From contig JAQVTF010000005.1 of the NCBI GenBank assembly GCA_028700185.1, forward strand, positions 1 through 54,401: a DNA stretch of 54,401 nt. The letters are read 5' to 3'. The DNA is from Desulfobacteraceae bacterium. Its GTDB lineage: Bacteria > Desulfobacterota > Desulfobacteria > Desulfobacterales > UBA2174. Below, piece after piece: positions 29,644 to 39,208 of this stretch (the first letter of the stretch is position 1; each line of letters starts with the position of its first letter). The notes under the pieces are model-generated. The model ran no database searches. It saw only the letters and a program-made list of their open reading frames with translations, and was not told the origin of the DNA. A program made the position numbers and the translations under genes.

Positions 29644-31494
29644 ATGGCCCAGCTGATTGCCGACCGCCGGGATATCGATTTCGTCCTCTACGAGCAGTTT
29701 GACGTCGAGTCCCTCCTTGATTGCGACCGTTACCGGGATCTGAACCGGAAAGCCTGCGACATGGTCATCGACGCGGCCCGGGACTTCGGCATCAAGGAGA
29801 TCCTGCCCACCTATGCCGCCGGCGACCGGGAAGGGGTCCGCTTCGAGGCCGGCCAGGTGACGGTGCCCGAATGCTTCCGGCGTCCCCACCGGCTTTTCGT
29901 GGAAAACGAGTGGATTGCCATGACCGAGGACCCGGAGCTCGGCGGGCAGGGGCTTCCCCACGTCATCGCCAAGGCGGCCAACGAGTACCTCGTGGGGGCC
30001 AATTTCGCCTTTACCGCCTATGCCACCCTCGGCCACGGTGCCGGCAAGATGGTCGAACGCTTCGGCACCGCCGAGCAAAAGGCCCTGTTTCTCAAGAAAC
30101 TGTACACCGGCCAATGGGGCGGTTCGATGCTGCTCACCGAACCGGAGGCGGGTAGCGATGTGGGGGCCCTGACCACCACGGCCCGACCCAACCCCGACGG
30201 CACCTACAGCATCAGCGGCAACAAAATTTTCATCACCAACGGTGAACAGAACCTGACGGAGAACATTATTCACCCGGTTCTGGCGCGCATTGAAGGGGCG
30301 CCGGCGGGCACCCGGGGGATTTCCATTTTCCTAGTGCCCAAGTACTGGGTGGAGCCCGATGGCCGCATGACCGACTTCAACGATGTGGTGTGCACCGGCA
30401 TCGAGGAAAAGATGGGGCTCCACGGCAGCCCCACGTGCAGCCTCACCCTGGGCGGCAGTGGAAAATGCCGGGGCTGGCTCCTGGGAGAGCCCAACCAGGG
30501 GATGCGCATCATGTTCCACATGATGAACGAGGCGCGCCTCGATGTGGGGTTCCAGGGGTTTTCCCACGCGACGGCGGCCTATCTCTACGCCCTGGATTAT
30601 GCCCGCCAGCGGCGCCAGGGCCGCGACCTCACCGCCGGAAAGGATGCCACCGCCCCCAGCGTGCCCATCATCGTCCACCCGGACGTGCGCCGGTTGCTGA
30701 TGTGGATGAAGGCCCACGTGGACGGTATGCGCAGCTTCCTCTACTACGTGGCCCTGGCCTTCGACCGTAAGGAGACGGCCGCCGATGCCGCCCAGGCCAC
30801 CTACTGGCAGGATCTCATCGACCTGTTGATTCCGGTGATCAAGAGCTACTGTTCCGACCGGGGGTTCGAGGTCTGTACCCAGGCGATGCAGGTCTACGGC
30901 GGCTACGGCTACACCCGCGAATACCCGGTGGAGCAGCTCGCCCGGGACTGCAAAATCACCAGCATCTATGAGGGCACCAACGGCATCCAGGCCATGGATC
31001 TGCTCGGTCGCAAGCTGGCGCTGCGAAAGGGTGGGGTTTTCATGGATTTTCTGGCCGCAGTGCGGCAGACCGTGGGCGAGGCCGAAGCCGTTGCGGCGTT
31101 GGCCGATCTGTGCCCGGGGGTTTTGGCGACCGCCGACCAACTGGAAAAGGCCGCCTTGGCCCTGGCCCGGGAAGCCGGAGGGGCGCGGGTCAAGGTGGCC
31201 TTTGCCCATGCCATGCCCTTTCTGGATGCCATGGGTGACCTGATCATGGCGTGGATGCTCCTGTGGCGTGCCAAGGTGGCCGCACCGCGCCTGGATGCCC
31301 TCTGCGCCAAGGCTTCCCATGGCGCCGAATTCATCGCCGGCAACCGTCAGGCGGCCTTTTACGACGGCCAGATCCAGACGGCCCGTTTCTACATTCGTTC
31401 CCTGTTGCCGTTGACCCGGGGCCGGATCGAGGCCATCGTCAACGGCGAGGGCGCCGCGGTGGAGATCAACGAAAAGGGGTTCGGCGGACTGTGA
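29644..31494 (+). CDS. acyl-CoA dehydrogenase (long, ~616 aa, DmdC/FadE-like)
   Basis: WGGSMLLTEPEAGSDVGALTTTA, ARDCKITSIYEGTNGIQAMDLLGRKL; C-terminal extension of this subfamily. Confidence 0.92.
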   Translation: MAQLIADRRDIDFVLYEQFDVESLLDCDRYRDLNRKACDMVIDAARDFGIKEILPTYAAGDREGVRFEAGQVTVPECFRRPHRLFVENEWIAMTEDPELGGQGLPHVIAKAANEYLVGANFAFTAYATLGHGAGKMVERFGTAEQKALFLKKLYTGQWGGSMLLTEPEAGSDVGALTTTARPNPDGTYSISGNKIFITNGEQNLTENIIHPVLARIEGAPAGTRGISIFLVPKYWVEPDGRMTDFNDVVCTGIEEKMGLHGSPTCSLTLGGSGKCRGWLLGEPNQGMRIMFHMMNEARLDVGFQGFSHATAAYLYALDYARQRRQGRDLTAGKDATAPSVPIIVHPDVRRLLMWMKAHVDGMRSFLYYVALAFDRKETAADAAQATYWQDLIDLLIPVIKSYCSDRGFEVCTQAMQVYGGYGYTREYPVEQLARDCKITSIYEGTNGIQAMDLLGRKLALRKGGVFMDFLAAVRQTVGEAEAVAALADLCPGVLATADQLEKAALALAREAGGARVKVAFAHAMPFLDAMGDLIMAWMLLWRAKVAAPRLDALCAKASHGAEFIAGNRQAAFYDGQIQTARFYIRSLLPLTRGRIEAIVNGEGAAVEINEKGFGGL

Positions 31495-31607
31495 GACAAG
31501 TGGGGCCAATGGATCAATGCCAGCCCGTGGCCCGACGGACCGCCGGTGACCGGCATCTGATTTTGATCTCGATTTTTTAACCTGAAACTGGAAAGGATAT
31601 TTTTCTC

Positions 31608-32858
31608 ATGCGAGACGTTGTGATTGTTTCGGCCTGCCGTACCGCCATCGGCGCTTTCGGCGGGACCCTGCGCGACAGCCACGCGGCCCGGATTGCCGCC
31701 GTGGTGATGAAAGCCGCCATCGAAAGAGCCGGCATCGAGGCCGCCCGCATCGACGATGTGCGATTCGGTCTCTGCCTGGAGCCATCGGACACCCTGAACA
31801 CGGCCCGGGTAGCGGCGCTGATGGCCGGTATCCCGGACTCGATCCCCGCGGTGACCATCAACCGGGTGTGCATTTCGGGCATGGAATCCGTGCTCAGCGG
31901 CATGGCGATGATCCAGGCCGGCATGGCCGACATCATCCTCGCCGGAGGGGTGGAGCACATGTCCGGGGTGGCCTACGAGGTGCCGGCGGCCCGCTGGGGA
32001 TGCCGGTTGCAGGACCAGACCTTCGTCGATGCCCTCATCCGGGGGCTGCACTGCGGGTCTTATCTGATCCCTCATCCGGAAGACGGGCCGGTGGATGCCA
32101 GCCAGCCGCCGCTGAGTTTTTTTGTCGGCAAACCTTACATCATGGGGCATACGGCCGAATTTATCGCTCAGCACATGGGCATCACCCGCCAGGAGATGGA
32201 CGAGGTCGCCCTGCGCAGTCACCACAACGTGGAGCGCGCCACCCGGGAAGGCGATTTCGCAGAGGAAATCGTGCCAGTGGAAGTGCCCCAGCGCAAAAAG
32301 CCGCCGGTTATTTTTGAACGGGACGAGCATTTTCGCCCCGGCCTGACGATGGCGCAGTTGGCCAAACTCCCCCCGGCCTTTGTTCCCAAAATCGGTACGG
32401 TGACCGCCGGGAACTCCAGCGGGATCAACGACGGGGCCGCCGCCATGGTGATCATGGGCGCCGATACGGCCCGGGAGATGGGCATTGCCCCTCTGGCGCG
32501 GATTCGGGCGGTGGGCCGTGGCGCCTGTCATCCCTCGGTGATGGGCCTGTCGCCGGTGCCGGCCGTTCAGGATTTGATCCGCCGCAGCGGTATGGCCATC
32601 GCCGACTTCGAACTGATGGAGGTCAACGAGGCCTTCGCCTCCCAGTACATCGGCTGCGAGCGGGAGCTGGGGCTCAATCGGGAGATCGTCAACGTCAACG
32701 GTTCGGGGATCGGCATCGGCCACCCGGTGGGCGCTACCGGGGCACGGATCATGGTGTCGTTGATCTACGCCATGCGCAAGCGGGGCAATACCCTCGGGCT
32801 GGCGACCCTCTGCGGAGGCGGGGGGGTGTCGATGGCCTGCGCCCTGGAATTGGCGTAA
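31608..32858 (+). CDS. acetyl-CoA acetyltransferase / thiolase
   Basis: VSACRTAIGAFGGTLRD, TINRVCISGMESVLSG, NVNGSGIGIGHPVGATGARIMVSL, LATLCGGGGVSMACALE. Confidence 0.95.
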   Translation: MRDVVIVSACRTAIGAFGGTLRDSHAARIAAVVMKAAIERAGIEAARIDDVRFGLCLEPSDTLNTARVAALMAGIPDSIPAVTINRVCISGMESVLSGMAMIQAGMADIILAGGVEHMSGVAYEVPAARWGCRLQDQTFVDALIRGLHCGSYLIPHPEDGPVDASQPPLSFFVGKPYIMGHTAEFIAQHMGITRQEMDEVALRSHHNVERATREGDFAEEIVPVEVPQRKKPPVIFERDEHFRPGLTMAQLAKLPPAFVPKIGTVTAGNSSGINDGAAAMVIMGADTAREMGIAPLARIRAVGRGACHPSVMGLSPVPAVQDLIRRSGMAIADFELMEVNEAFASQYIGCERELGLNREIVNVNGSGIGIGHPVGATGARIMVSLIYAMRKRGNTLGLATLCGGGGVSMACALELA

Positions 32859-32887
32859 AGCCGTTTTAACAACGGAGGCGATTTTGG

Positions 32888-32920
32888 ACCGGCGTCGGTG
32901 GTTTTTTTGCCGGCGCCGGT
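32888..32920 (+). terminator. strong hairpin downstream of thiolase gene
   Basis: accggcgtcgg-(tggtttttttg)-ccggcgccggt, 11-bp stem with one wobble; no downstream U-run, so terminator function is unproven. Confidence 0.4.
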
Positions 32921-32947
32921 TCCGTTATGTTCGCCGGCAGGCTTTTC

Positions 32948-32976
32948 TTGACCTGTGCTCCGGATTTATTTATAGA
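32948..32976 (+). promoter_or_regulatory. candidate sigma70-like promoter for the CGGC-domain gene
   Basis: TTGACC (32948-32953), 17-nt spacer, TATAGA (32971-32976). Confidence 0.5.
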
Positions 32977-33099
32977 ACACGGGCAGTTATTTGTCACCGA
33001 GACGGATAGAAGCCGTGATACAAGGAAATTGTGCGTCCGCAAGGCGCAGCCGCCAAGCGGCCGGAGTCCCCTAACACGCCCGAATCGAAAGGATCCACC

Positions 33100-33546
33100 A
33101 TGACCGCCAAGACCAAGATCGGGATCATCATCTGCGACCGGTACCGGCGTTGCGCCGGGGGCAAGTGCCTGCGCTCAATGCGCAACAAGGAAGGCGCTTT
33201 CAGCATTTACACCGATACTGAGCCGGAGCTGGTGGGGTATACCACCTGTGACGGCTGCCCGGGGGGCAACATCGAGTACGCCGGGCAGGAAATGGTCAAG
33301 AACGGTGCCCAGGTCATCCACCTGGCCACCGGCCTGGTGGTGGGATATCCGCCCTGCCCGTACATCGAAACCTTCAAGGCCTTCCTGGAAAAACGCTTCG
33401 GGGTCAAAGTGGTGGTGGGGACCCATCCCATTCCGACCCATTATCTCGAGATGCACACCCACCTGGGAACCTGGGACGCGCCGCAGTGGAAGCCGCTGAT
33501 TGCGCCCACCATGGCCGATGAGGCCACCCGGGCCAGTTATGTCTGA
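33100..33546 (+). CDS. CGGC domain-containing protein
   Basis: IGIIICDRYRRCAGGKCLRSM...TTCDGCPGGNIEYAGQEMVKNGAQVIHLATGLVVGYPPCPYIE. Confidence 0.85.
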   Translation: MTAKTKIGIIICDRYRRCAGGKCLRSMRNKEGAFSIYTDTEPELVGYTTCDGCPGGNIEYAGQEMVKNGAQVIHLATGLVVGYPPCPYIETFKAFLEKRFGVKVVVGTHPIPTHYLEMHTHLGTWDAPQWKPLIAPTMADEATRASYV

Positions 33547-34966
33547 TCGGTATCGGAAACCGCTGGTCGGTCGCGGAAGCACGGGAAGGTTGCCCCGGAG
33601 AGGATACCGGCGCCGCTGGTTGCCGACACGCCGGTGGACCCTGCCGGTAGTGTTGCTCCTGGGGATGGCGATCTGTTTCCTCGGTGTCGGCATCGGTTCA
33701 AACCGTGATGGATCCCAAGAATCCGCCACGCCCTTGGCGGGGGTGGAAAAAAATCCACCCATGGCCGCCGTTGCCCCCGCCGCCGAACCGGTGGTCGAGG
33801 CGCCGCAAACGGTGGAGACACGTTACGGGATTTGTCTCCAAGGCCTTGAGGTCTGCGAGGGAGAGGTGCAAGAGGGGGCGACCCTGGCCGGCATTCTCGG
33901 TGATTACGGCCTTTGCGCCCAGCGGATCGCCGCTCTGGCTGAGGCGAGCAGAGGCGTTTTCGACCTGCGTCAGCTCCGGCCTGGCCAGTCTTACAGCCTG
34001 TTCCTGGATGACAAGGGCCAGCCGCGCCATTTTGTTTACGAGGCGACGGCCACCGATTACGTGGTTTTCGATCTCACGGCGCCGGTGAGCGTTCACGCGG
34101 CCCAAAAACCGGTGGAAACCAGGCTTTGCACCGCCGCCGCCACCGTTTCCTCCTCCCTGTGGGAGGCGCTGCAGGCCCAGGGGGTGGATCCCGGCCTCAT
34201 CGTTTCCCTCGACGAGGTGTTGGGGCAATCGGTGGATCTGTTTCATCTCCAGCCCGAAGACCGCATCGCGCTGGTCTTCGAGGAGCGCTTGGTGGAAGGG
34301 CGGAGGATCGGTTCCGGCAAGATCCGGGCGGCCCGCATGGTCCACGGCGGGACCTCCTACAACACCTTCTACTACGACGACGGCCGCGGCGGGGGGTACT
34401 ACGATGAAAACGGCCGTAGCGTCCAGGGTCGCTTTTTGCCGGCCCCGCTGAAGTACAACCGGATCAGCTCCGGCTTTTCCCACCGGCGGCTTCATCCCAT
34501 TCTCAATACGTATCGTCCCCACCTGGCCATCGATTATGCCGCCCCCACCGGTACGCCGGTGATGGCGGTGGGTGACGGGACGGTGATGCGTGCCGGCTAC
34601 GACAAAAACGCCGGGCGCTACATCCGCCTGCGGCATGGCAGCCGTTACGAGAGTCGCTACATCCACCTGTCGCGCATTGCCGATGGGATTCGCCCGGGAC
34701 ACCGGGTGCAGCGCGGAGAGGTCATCGGTTTCGTGGGCCAGACCGGACTGGCCACCGGGCCGCACCTGGACTTTGCCTTCTACCGGGACGGTACGCCGAT
34801 CAACTACCGGACCCTGGATTTTCCCCGTGAAGAGCCCATCCGGGACGATCAGCGGCTCTGGTTCGATCGGCGCGTGACCCACCTGAGCCAGTATCTGGAT
34901 GAAACCGAAACTGCACTGGCAATGACCGGTCCATCCGCAGAAGCCAAGGCCTCTGATGAAAGCTGA
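33539..34966 (+). CDS. M23-family peptidoglycan metallopeptidase with OapA-like N-terminal region
   Basis: SGFSHRRLHPILNTYRPHLAIDYAAPTGTPVMAVGDGTVMRAGYDKNAGRYIRLRH...TGLATGPHLDFAFYRDG; N-terminal TM; start overlaps the upstream stop. Confidence 0.92.
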   Translation: MSDRYRKPLVGRGSTGRLPRRGYRRRWLPTRRWTLPVVLLLGMAICFLGVGIGSNRDGSQESATPLAGVEKNPPMAAVAPAAEPVVEAPQTVETRYGICLQGLEVCEGEVQEGATLAGILGDYGLCAQRIAALAEASRGVFDLRQLRPGQSYSLFLDDKGQPRHFVYEATATDYVVFDLTAPVSVHAAQKPVETRLCTAAATVSSSLWEALQAQGVDPGLIVSLDEVLGQSVDLFHLQPEDRIALVFEERLVEGRRIGSGKIRAARMVHGGTSYNTFYYDDGRGGGYYDENGRSVQGRFLPAPLKYNRISSGFSHRRLHPILNTYRPHLAIDYAAPTGTPVMAVGDGTVMRAGYDKNAGRYIRLRHGSRYESRYIHLSRIADGIRPGHRVQRGEVIGFVGQTGLATGPHLDFAFYRDGTPINYRTLDFPREEPIRDDQRLWFDRRVTHLSQYLDETETALAMTGPSAEAKASDES

Positions 34967-34969
34967 GGC

Positions 34970-35227
34970 CTAAAAGCTGCCGCGATACGCGTTGTGGCAC
35001 GTCCCGCAGCTTTGCTGCAACGCCCCCATCGCCTCCATCACCCCGGCCTCGAATTTCTTGGCACCGTCTTCGAAGTTGAGGCGGACGGTGTGCATCAGGT
35101 ACTTGCGGGTCTTTACGATTTGTAGGGGCGAATCCATTCCCGTTTTCAGGACACCCTGGGACCAGAGCGTGCCGGTGAACGCCAGAACCAGAAACAGGCC
35201 GAGGCTGACGACGGACGGACGCTTCAT
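34970..35227 (-). CDS. small exported c-type cytochrome (single CxxCH, cytochrome c'-like C-terminus)
   Basis: Signal peptide MKRPSVVSLGLFLVLAFTGTLWSQ; C-terminal SCGTCHNAYRGSF. Confidence 0.75.
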   Translation of the reverse strand: MKRPSVVSLGLFLVLAFTGTLWSQGVLKTGMDSPLQIVKTRKYLMHTVRLNFEDGAKKFEAGVMEAMGALQQSCGTCHNAYRGSF

Positions 35228-35397
35228 TAACGAGAAAGTTTACCGTCCTTGATTGAACGGAAACCGGTTTGAGGGAAATCGACGGAATGCTCAATACCTA
35301 ATCAACAATAACGATTCTCGGCAAGAAAATTTTTAAACAACCTCGCAAGGGAACGCTGTCGGCTGGGTTTTGGCGACGGACCGCCGAGATGATCATT

Positions 35398-36468
35398 TTA
35401 AATATAATCGATGGGCGCCAGTGCCAGCCGCCGGCGAAGGGCTTCAAGGAGGCCGGTGGTGCCGGTCATCATGTTGTCGCCGAAGGGCGCGCCGTAGATG
35501 ATGGGCAGGGTGGTGTCTCGCACCAAGGCCCGGCGGGGACCGGTGGCCACGATGACACCGAGGCCGTTGAACCCGACCCGTCGGCGGGTATAGGCGCCGT
35601 GACCACCTCCGGCCAGGACTTCCGCATGGGTCAAACGGCCGTCGGCCAAGGCCGGCAGCAGTGTGTCCAGACGTTCCGCCGTCAGGTCACGGGTGTGGTA
35701 CTCCAGGTAGGCCGCCACTTCGCCACGACGAAGGGTCGCCGCCACCGTATGGGAAGTGGCGATGTCCAGGACCATGATATCCCGGTTGGCCACGGCCCAT
35801 GGATCCAGGCTGGCGCCCAGGATGGCCGCCATGCCGCTGTCCATCACGTAGACGGCCTTGGTGGGCAGGCGCGCCGCATCGGCGGCGATGGTGCGCAGGC
35901 GGTTGAACGTTTCGGGAACTTCGTCGCTCCGGTAGAGAAGGGCGGCCGGTGAGGGATCCGCATCCAAGGCGGCCGCATGACAGCGGTGGCGGTAATCGAG
36001 ATGGGACTCCCCTGCCGGCGGCATGCCGTGATCCTGGGCGCAGACCACCACGGCGTCGAAGGCGAAGGGGATATCCAGGGCGTCGGCGATCCGACGGATG
36101 TGGGGCAGATCGATGTCCGCTAGGGTGAGGGCGGAGACTCCGGCGGCGATGAGCCGGTCCGCCGTCGGCCGGTCCACGATCTCCAGCCCCAGGGCGGTCA
36201 CTTTTTGTGGGTCGTGGTTCAAGGTGTGGGCCGCCTCGGGGGTGATGGATACCCGGTGGTTTCGGGCGCGCGCCGCCAGCGCGCCGGTGACGGATCCACC
36301 GCCCATTTCTCCTCCGGTCACAACGAGATCGCCCGCCCCGGCGGCCTGCTCGGCCACCCACCACACCGGCGAGCGAACCACCGCTTTGAAATTGCGACCG
36401 GTTTCACTGTCGTACCAGAGGACATCCATCGTTCCGGCGCCGATATCGATCATCAAGAAATGAGCCAT
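35398..36468 (-). CDS. DUF1786 family protein (ASKHA-like fold)
   Basis: FLMIDIGAGTMDVLWYD..., VVTGGEMGGGSVTGALAAR, NRDIMVLDIATSHTVAATL. Confidence 0.8.
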   Translation of the reverse strand: MAHFLMIDIGAGTMDVLWYDSETGRNFKAVVRSPVWWVAEQAAGAGDLVVTGGEMGGGSVTGALAARARNHRVSITPEAAHTLNHDPQKVTALGLEIVDRPTADRLIAAGVSALTLADIDLPHIRRIADALDIPFAFDAVVVCAQDHGMPPAGESHLDYRHRCHAAALDADPSPAALLYRSDEVPETFNRLRTIAADAARLPTKAVYVMDSGMAAILGASLDPWAVANRDIMVLDIATSHTVAATLRRGEVAAYLEYHTRDLTAERLDTLLPALADGRLTHAEVLAGGGHGAYTRRRVGFNGLGVIVATGPRRALVRDTTLPIIYGAPFGDNMMTGTTGLLEALRRRLALAPIDYI

Positions 36469-36510
36469 GGGGGTTCCCACCTTTTCCGCGTCATCGACTT
36501 GACTCTAAAT

Positions 36511-36525
36511 TGATAACAATTATTA
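36511..36525. promoter_or_regulatory. PerR/Fur-like operator
   Basis: TGATAAC-A-ATTATTA: 12/14 to a 7-1-7 Fur box (TGATAAT-N-ATTATCA) and close to the PerR box, in a divergent intergenic region. Confidence 0.55.
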
Positions 36526-36646
36526 TTAACTTTTATTGAAGAGGCCACCGAAAATCGGCCGGGGAAAAACCCGCCCGCTGGTCCATGTGGCATGTTCGGG
36601 TTCCGTTATCCCGGTTTCGTGAAGATGTATGTCAAGGAGGTATCCC

Positions 36647-37003
36647 ATGGCGACCTTAGAACGCATTGCCAAAGATCGTGATCTCGTCAACGCCATCGAT
36701 TGGGACATGACACCCGAGGAAGCCGTTCGCCTCTACCTGGAGTGGGGCAACAACTGGGCGCGGGGCAACTACGTCATCCGATCCAAGAACGATGTGACCC
36801 ACTACTTCGTCGTCAACACCTGGCGCAGGCCGGTGGTTTATCTGATCCGCCGCAATTCGGACGAGGCGGAGGAACTGGCCGAAATCAAGATGCCCGAGCC
36901 CATTGAGCGTCGTTTCCTGGAACGGGTCGGTCACCACAAAGGGGTTTGGGCGGCCGATGGTGAAGTCCGTGATTGGCTTCAGGGAAAGCTTGGGGTCGCC
37001 TGA
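36647..37003 (+). CDS. DVU0772-family hypothetical protein
   Basis: MATLERIAKDRDLVNAIDWDMTPEEAVRLYLEWGNNWARGNYVIRSKNDVTHYFVVNTWRRPVVYLIRRNSDEAEELAEI. Confidence 0.75.
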   Translation: MATLERIAKDRDLVNAIDWDMTPEEAVRLYLEWGNNWARGNYVIRSKNDVTHYFVVNTWRRPVVYLIRRNSDEAEELAEIKMPEPIERRFLERVGHHKGVWAADGEVRDWLQGKLGVA

Positions 37004-37048
37004 GCGGCGGCGGTGCCCGGCGCTATGGGTCGGCAATGGGGGACGGCA

Positions 37049-37459
37049 TCAGTTCTCGGACTCGGCCTCGGCTTGGCACTTCGGGCAGATGCCCAGAAAT
37101 TCGATGCGATGACCGGTGATGATGAAATCGGTCTTTCCCTCCAGCAGTCGCTCGATGTCCGGCAGGACCGCCACCGGGGCGTCCACCACTTTCTGACAGC
37201 GCAGGCAGCGGATGTGATAATGGGGTTCGGGATTGCCGTCGAATCTCTTGAGGGACCCGCCCGTTTCAATCTTTTGGATTTCGCCACTGGCCGACAACAC
37301 TTCGAGGTTGCGGTAGATGGTCCCCAGACTGATGCGGGGAAGTCGTTTTCGCACCCGGGCGTACAGTTCGTCGGCTCCCGGGTGCGAGGGGGTTCGGCGC
37401 AATTCTTCCAGTATGACTTGCCGCTGGCGAGTCATCCGCAGGTTTGTTTCTGTTTCCAC
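37049..37459 (-). CDS. Fur/PerR-family transcriptional repressor
   Basis: MTRQRQVILEELRRTPSHPGADELYARVRKRLPRISLGTIYRNLEVLSASGEIQKI..., HYHIRCLRCQKVVD; GTG start with AAGGA. Confidence 0.92.
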   Translation of the reverse strand: METETNLRMTRQRQVILEELRRTPSHPGADELYARVRKRLPRISLGTIYRNLEVLSASGEIQKIETGGSLKRFDGNPEPHYHIRCLRCQKVVDAPVAVLPDIERLLEGKTDFIITGHRIEFLGICPKCQAEAESEN

Positions 37460-37590
37460 GATGTTCCTTCCCGGTTGATCAGGCAAAAAAAACGGCCCAA
37501 GGCCGAAAACCTCCCCCAAAGGTTTGAAAAAACGTACCTAAATCATGACGGCCCCAATGTCAACGACAACCCGGTGCGCTGGACGTCGAT

Positions 37591-38769
37591 TCATCGCTTT
37601 TCCATTGGGACATACGTGCATTCCGCCGGCCCGCAGTAGTCCCCCACGTAATCGGAGCCGGGCCGGTAAAGGGCCGGTTTGGGTGCCGCTAGGGCAAAAC
37701 GCTCCTCGATGACATGGGCGCTCCAGCCGGAAACCCGTGAAACGGCGAATACGGGAGTGAACAGGTCCATGGGAATGCCCATGGCGTAAAACAACGAGGC
37801 ACTGTAAAAGTCGACGTTGACGAAGATCTCGACTCCCTTGCGGGCCTTGAAGGCCGCCTTGCCCTTGGACTCGAGCAGCTTGGACATTTCATACCACTGG
37901 GGTTGGCCAACCCGGCGGCCCATTTCTCGACTCATGGGGGCCAGGATGTGGGCCCGGGGGTCGTCGACCTTGTAGACGGCATGTCCCAGGCCCATGATCT
38001 TTTGCCCTTCGTCCAGGATGCGATGGACATAGGCCTCAACATTCTCCGGGGAACCGATGGCCTTGAGCATCTCCATCACTCGCACGTTGGCCCCGCCGTG
38101 GAGTTCACCGGACAGGGATCCCACCGCCGCCGAAACAGCGGCGTAGAGGTGAGCCCGGGTCGAGGCGACCTGGCGGGCGGTGAAGGTGGAGGCGTTGAAG
38201 GCGTGTTCGGCGTGCAACACCAGGGCCACGTCGAAAAAGCGGGCCACGTCCCTTTCCGGCCGTTGGCCGGAGAGCATGTAGAGAAAGTTGGCCGCATGGT
38301 CGAGATCCGGATCCGGCATCACGGGGGCCAGGTTCTGCCGAATGCGGTGCCAGGCGGCCACCAGCGTGGCCAGTTTGGCCACCAGACGCGTTGCCCGTAG
38401 CTGCTCGGCCGCGAGGCTCTGGTCGGTCAGTTCCGCGTCGTCGGCCGCCAACAGGCAGACGGCGGCCTGGAGCACGTCCATCGGCCGGCTGTCGGGCGGT
38501 AGGGATTTCAACGCGGCGATCAGCCCTTCGGGCAAGGGACGGGCCGCGGCGAGCTGTCGCCGGAAACCGTCAAGGGTTTCGGCGTCCGGTAAACCCTCAT
38601 AGATGAGCAGATGGGCCACTTCCTCGAAAGTGGCCGACTCGGCCAGATCCTTGGCGAGGAAGCCACGGTAGATGAGTTTTCCTGCCTTGCCGTCCACATG
38701 GCTGATGCGGGTGCTGGCGACGGTGACGCCGCGCAGACCGGTATTGACCGTCGATTTGTCGTTTTCCAT
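37591..38769 (-). CDS. citrate synthase / 2-methylcitrate synthase family
   Basis: GLRGVTVASTRISHVDGKAGKLIYRGFLAKDLAE, LHAEHAFNASTFTARQVAST, MGLGHAVYKVDDPRAHIL. Confidence 0.94.
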   Translation of the reverse strand: MENDKSTVNTGLRGVTVASTRISHVDGKAGKLIYRGFLAKDLAESATFEEVAHLLIYEGLPDAETLDGFRRQLAAARPLPEGLIAALKSLPPDSRPMDVLQAAVCLLAADDAELTDQSLAAEQLRATRLVAKLATLVAAWHRIRQNLAPVMPDPDLDHAANFLYMLSGQRPERDVARFFDVALVLHAEHAFNASTFTARQVASTRAHLYAAVSAAVGSLSGELHGGANVRVMEMLKAIGSPENVEAYVHRILDEGQKIMGLGHAVYKVDDPRAHILAPMSREMGRRVGQPQWYEMSKLLESKGKAAFKARKGVEIFVNVDFYSASLFYAMGIPMDLFTPVFAVSRVSGWSAHVIEERFALAAPKPALYRPGSDYVGDYCGPAECTYVPMEKR

Positions 38770-38829
38770 GTGCGTCCCCTGTTTTTCTCGAGGCGTTTGT
38801 CCGGTGGAAAAGCAGATTGCCGACGAGGA

Positions 38830-39030
38830 CTAAAGATCGATCCACATGTCCGCTTCGTTGCCGCAGTGGCTGCATGTGGCGTGCCCCAGAACACGACGCG
38901 GCGCACCGGCCGTGGTATCGGCTTCAGCCGCCGGCGCATCGGCATCGGGGAGGGTGCAGGTGACCACCATTTCAGCCTCGTTGCCGCAGTGTTCGCATTT
39001 GCAGACTTGCCTTCGGACGAGTTCACTCAT
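38830..39030 (-). CDS. 66-aa protein with two CxxCGNEA zinc-knuckle repeats
   Basis: MSELVRRQVCKCEHCGNEAEMVVTC...GHATCSHCGNEADMWIDL; start ATG at 39030. Confidence 0.7.
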   Translation of the reverse strand: MSELVRRQVCKCEHCGNEAEMVVTCTLPDADAPAAEADTTAGAPRRVLGHATCSHCGNEADMWIDL

Positions 39031-39208
39031 GGTGTTTCCTTCCTTTCTGTCGAGTATCCTTCCAACATTTGATTGCCAAAGGAATCCGAAAGGGGTCAGA
39101 CGAGAATCTTTCTTAAAAATGGAAACGATAGCTGAAAAAGTCAAGCTGCATTTGATCCGGGGTTTCAGGGTAGCTCGCCGTTGATTGAAATCCGATGAGG
39201 ATGCCGGT

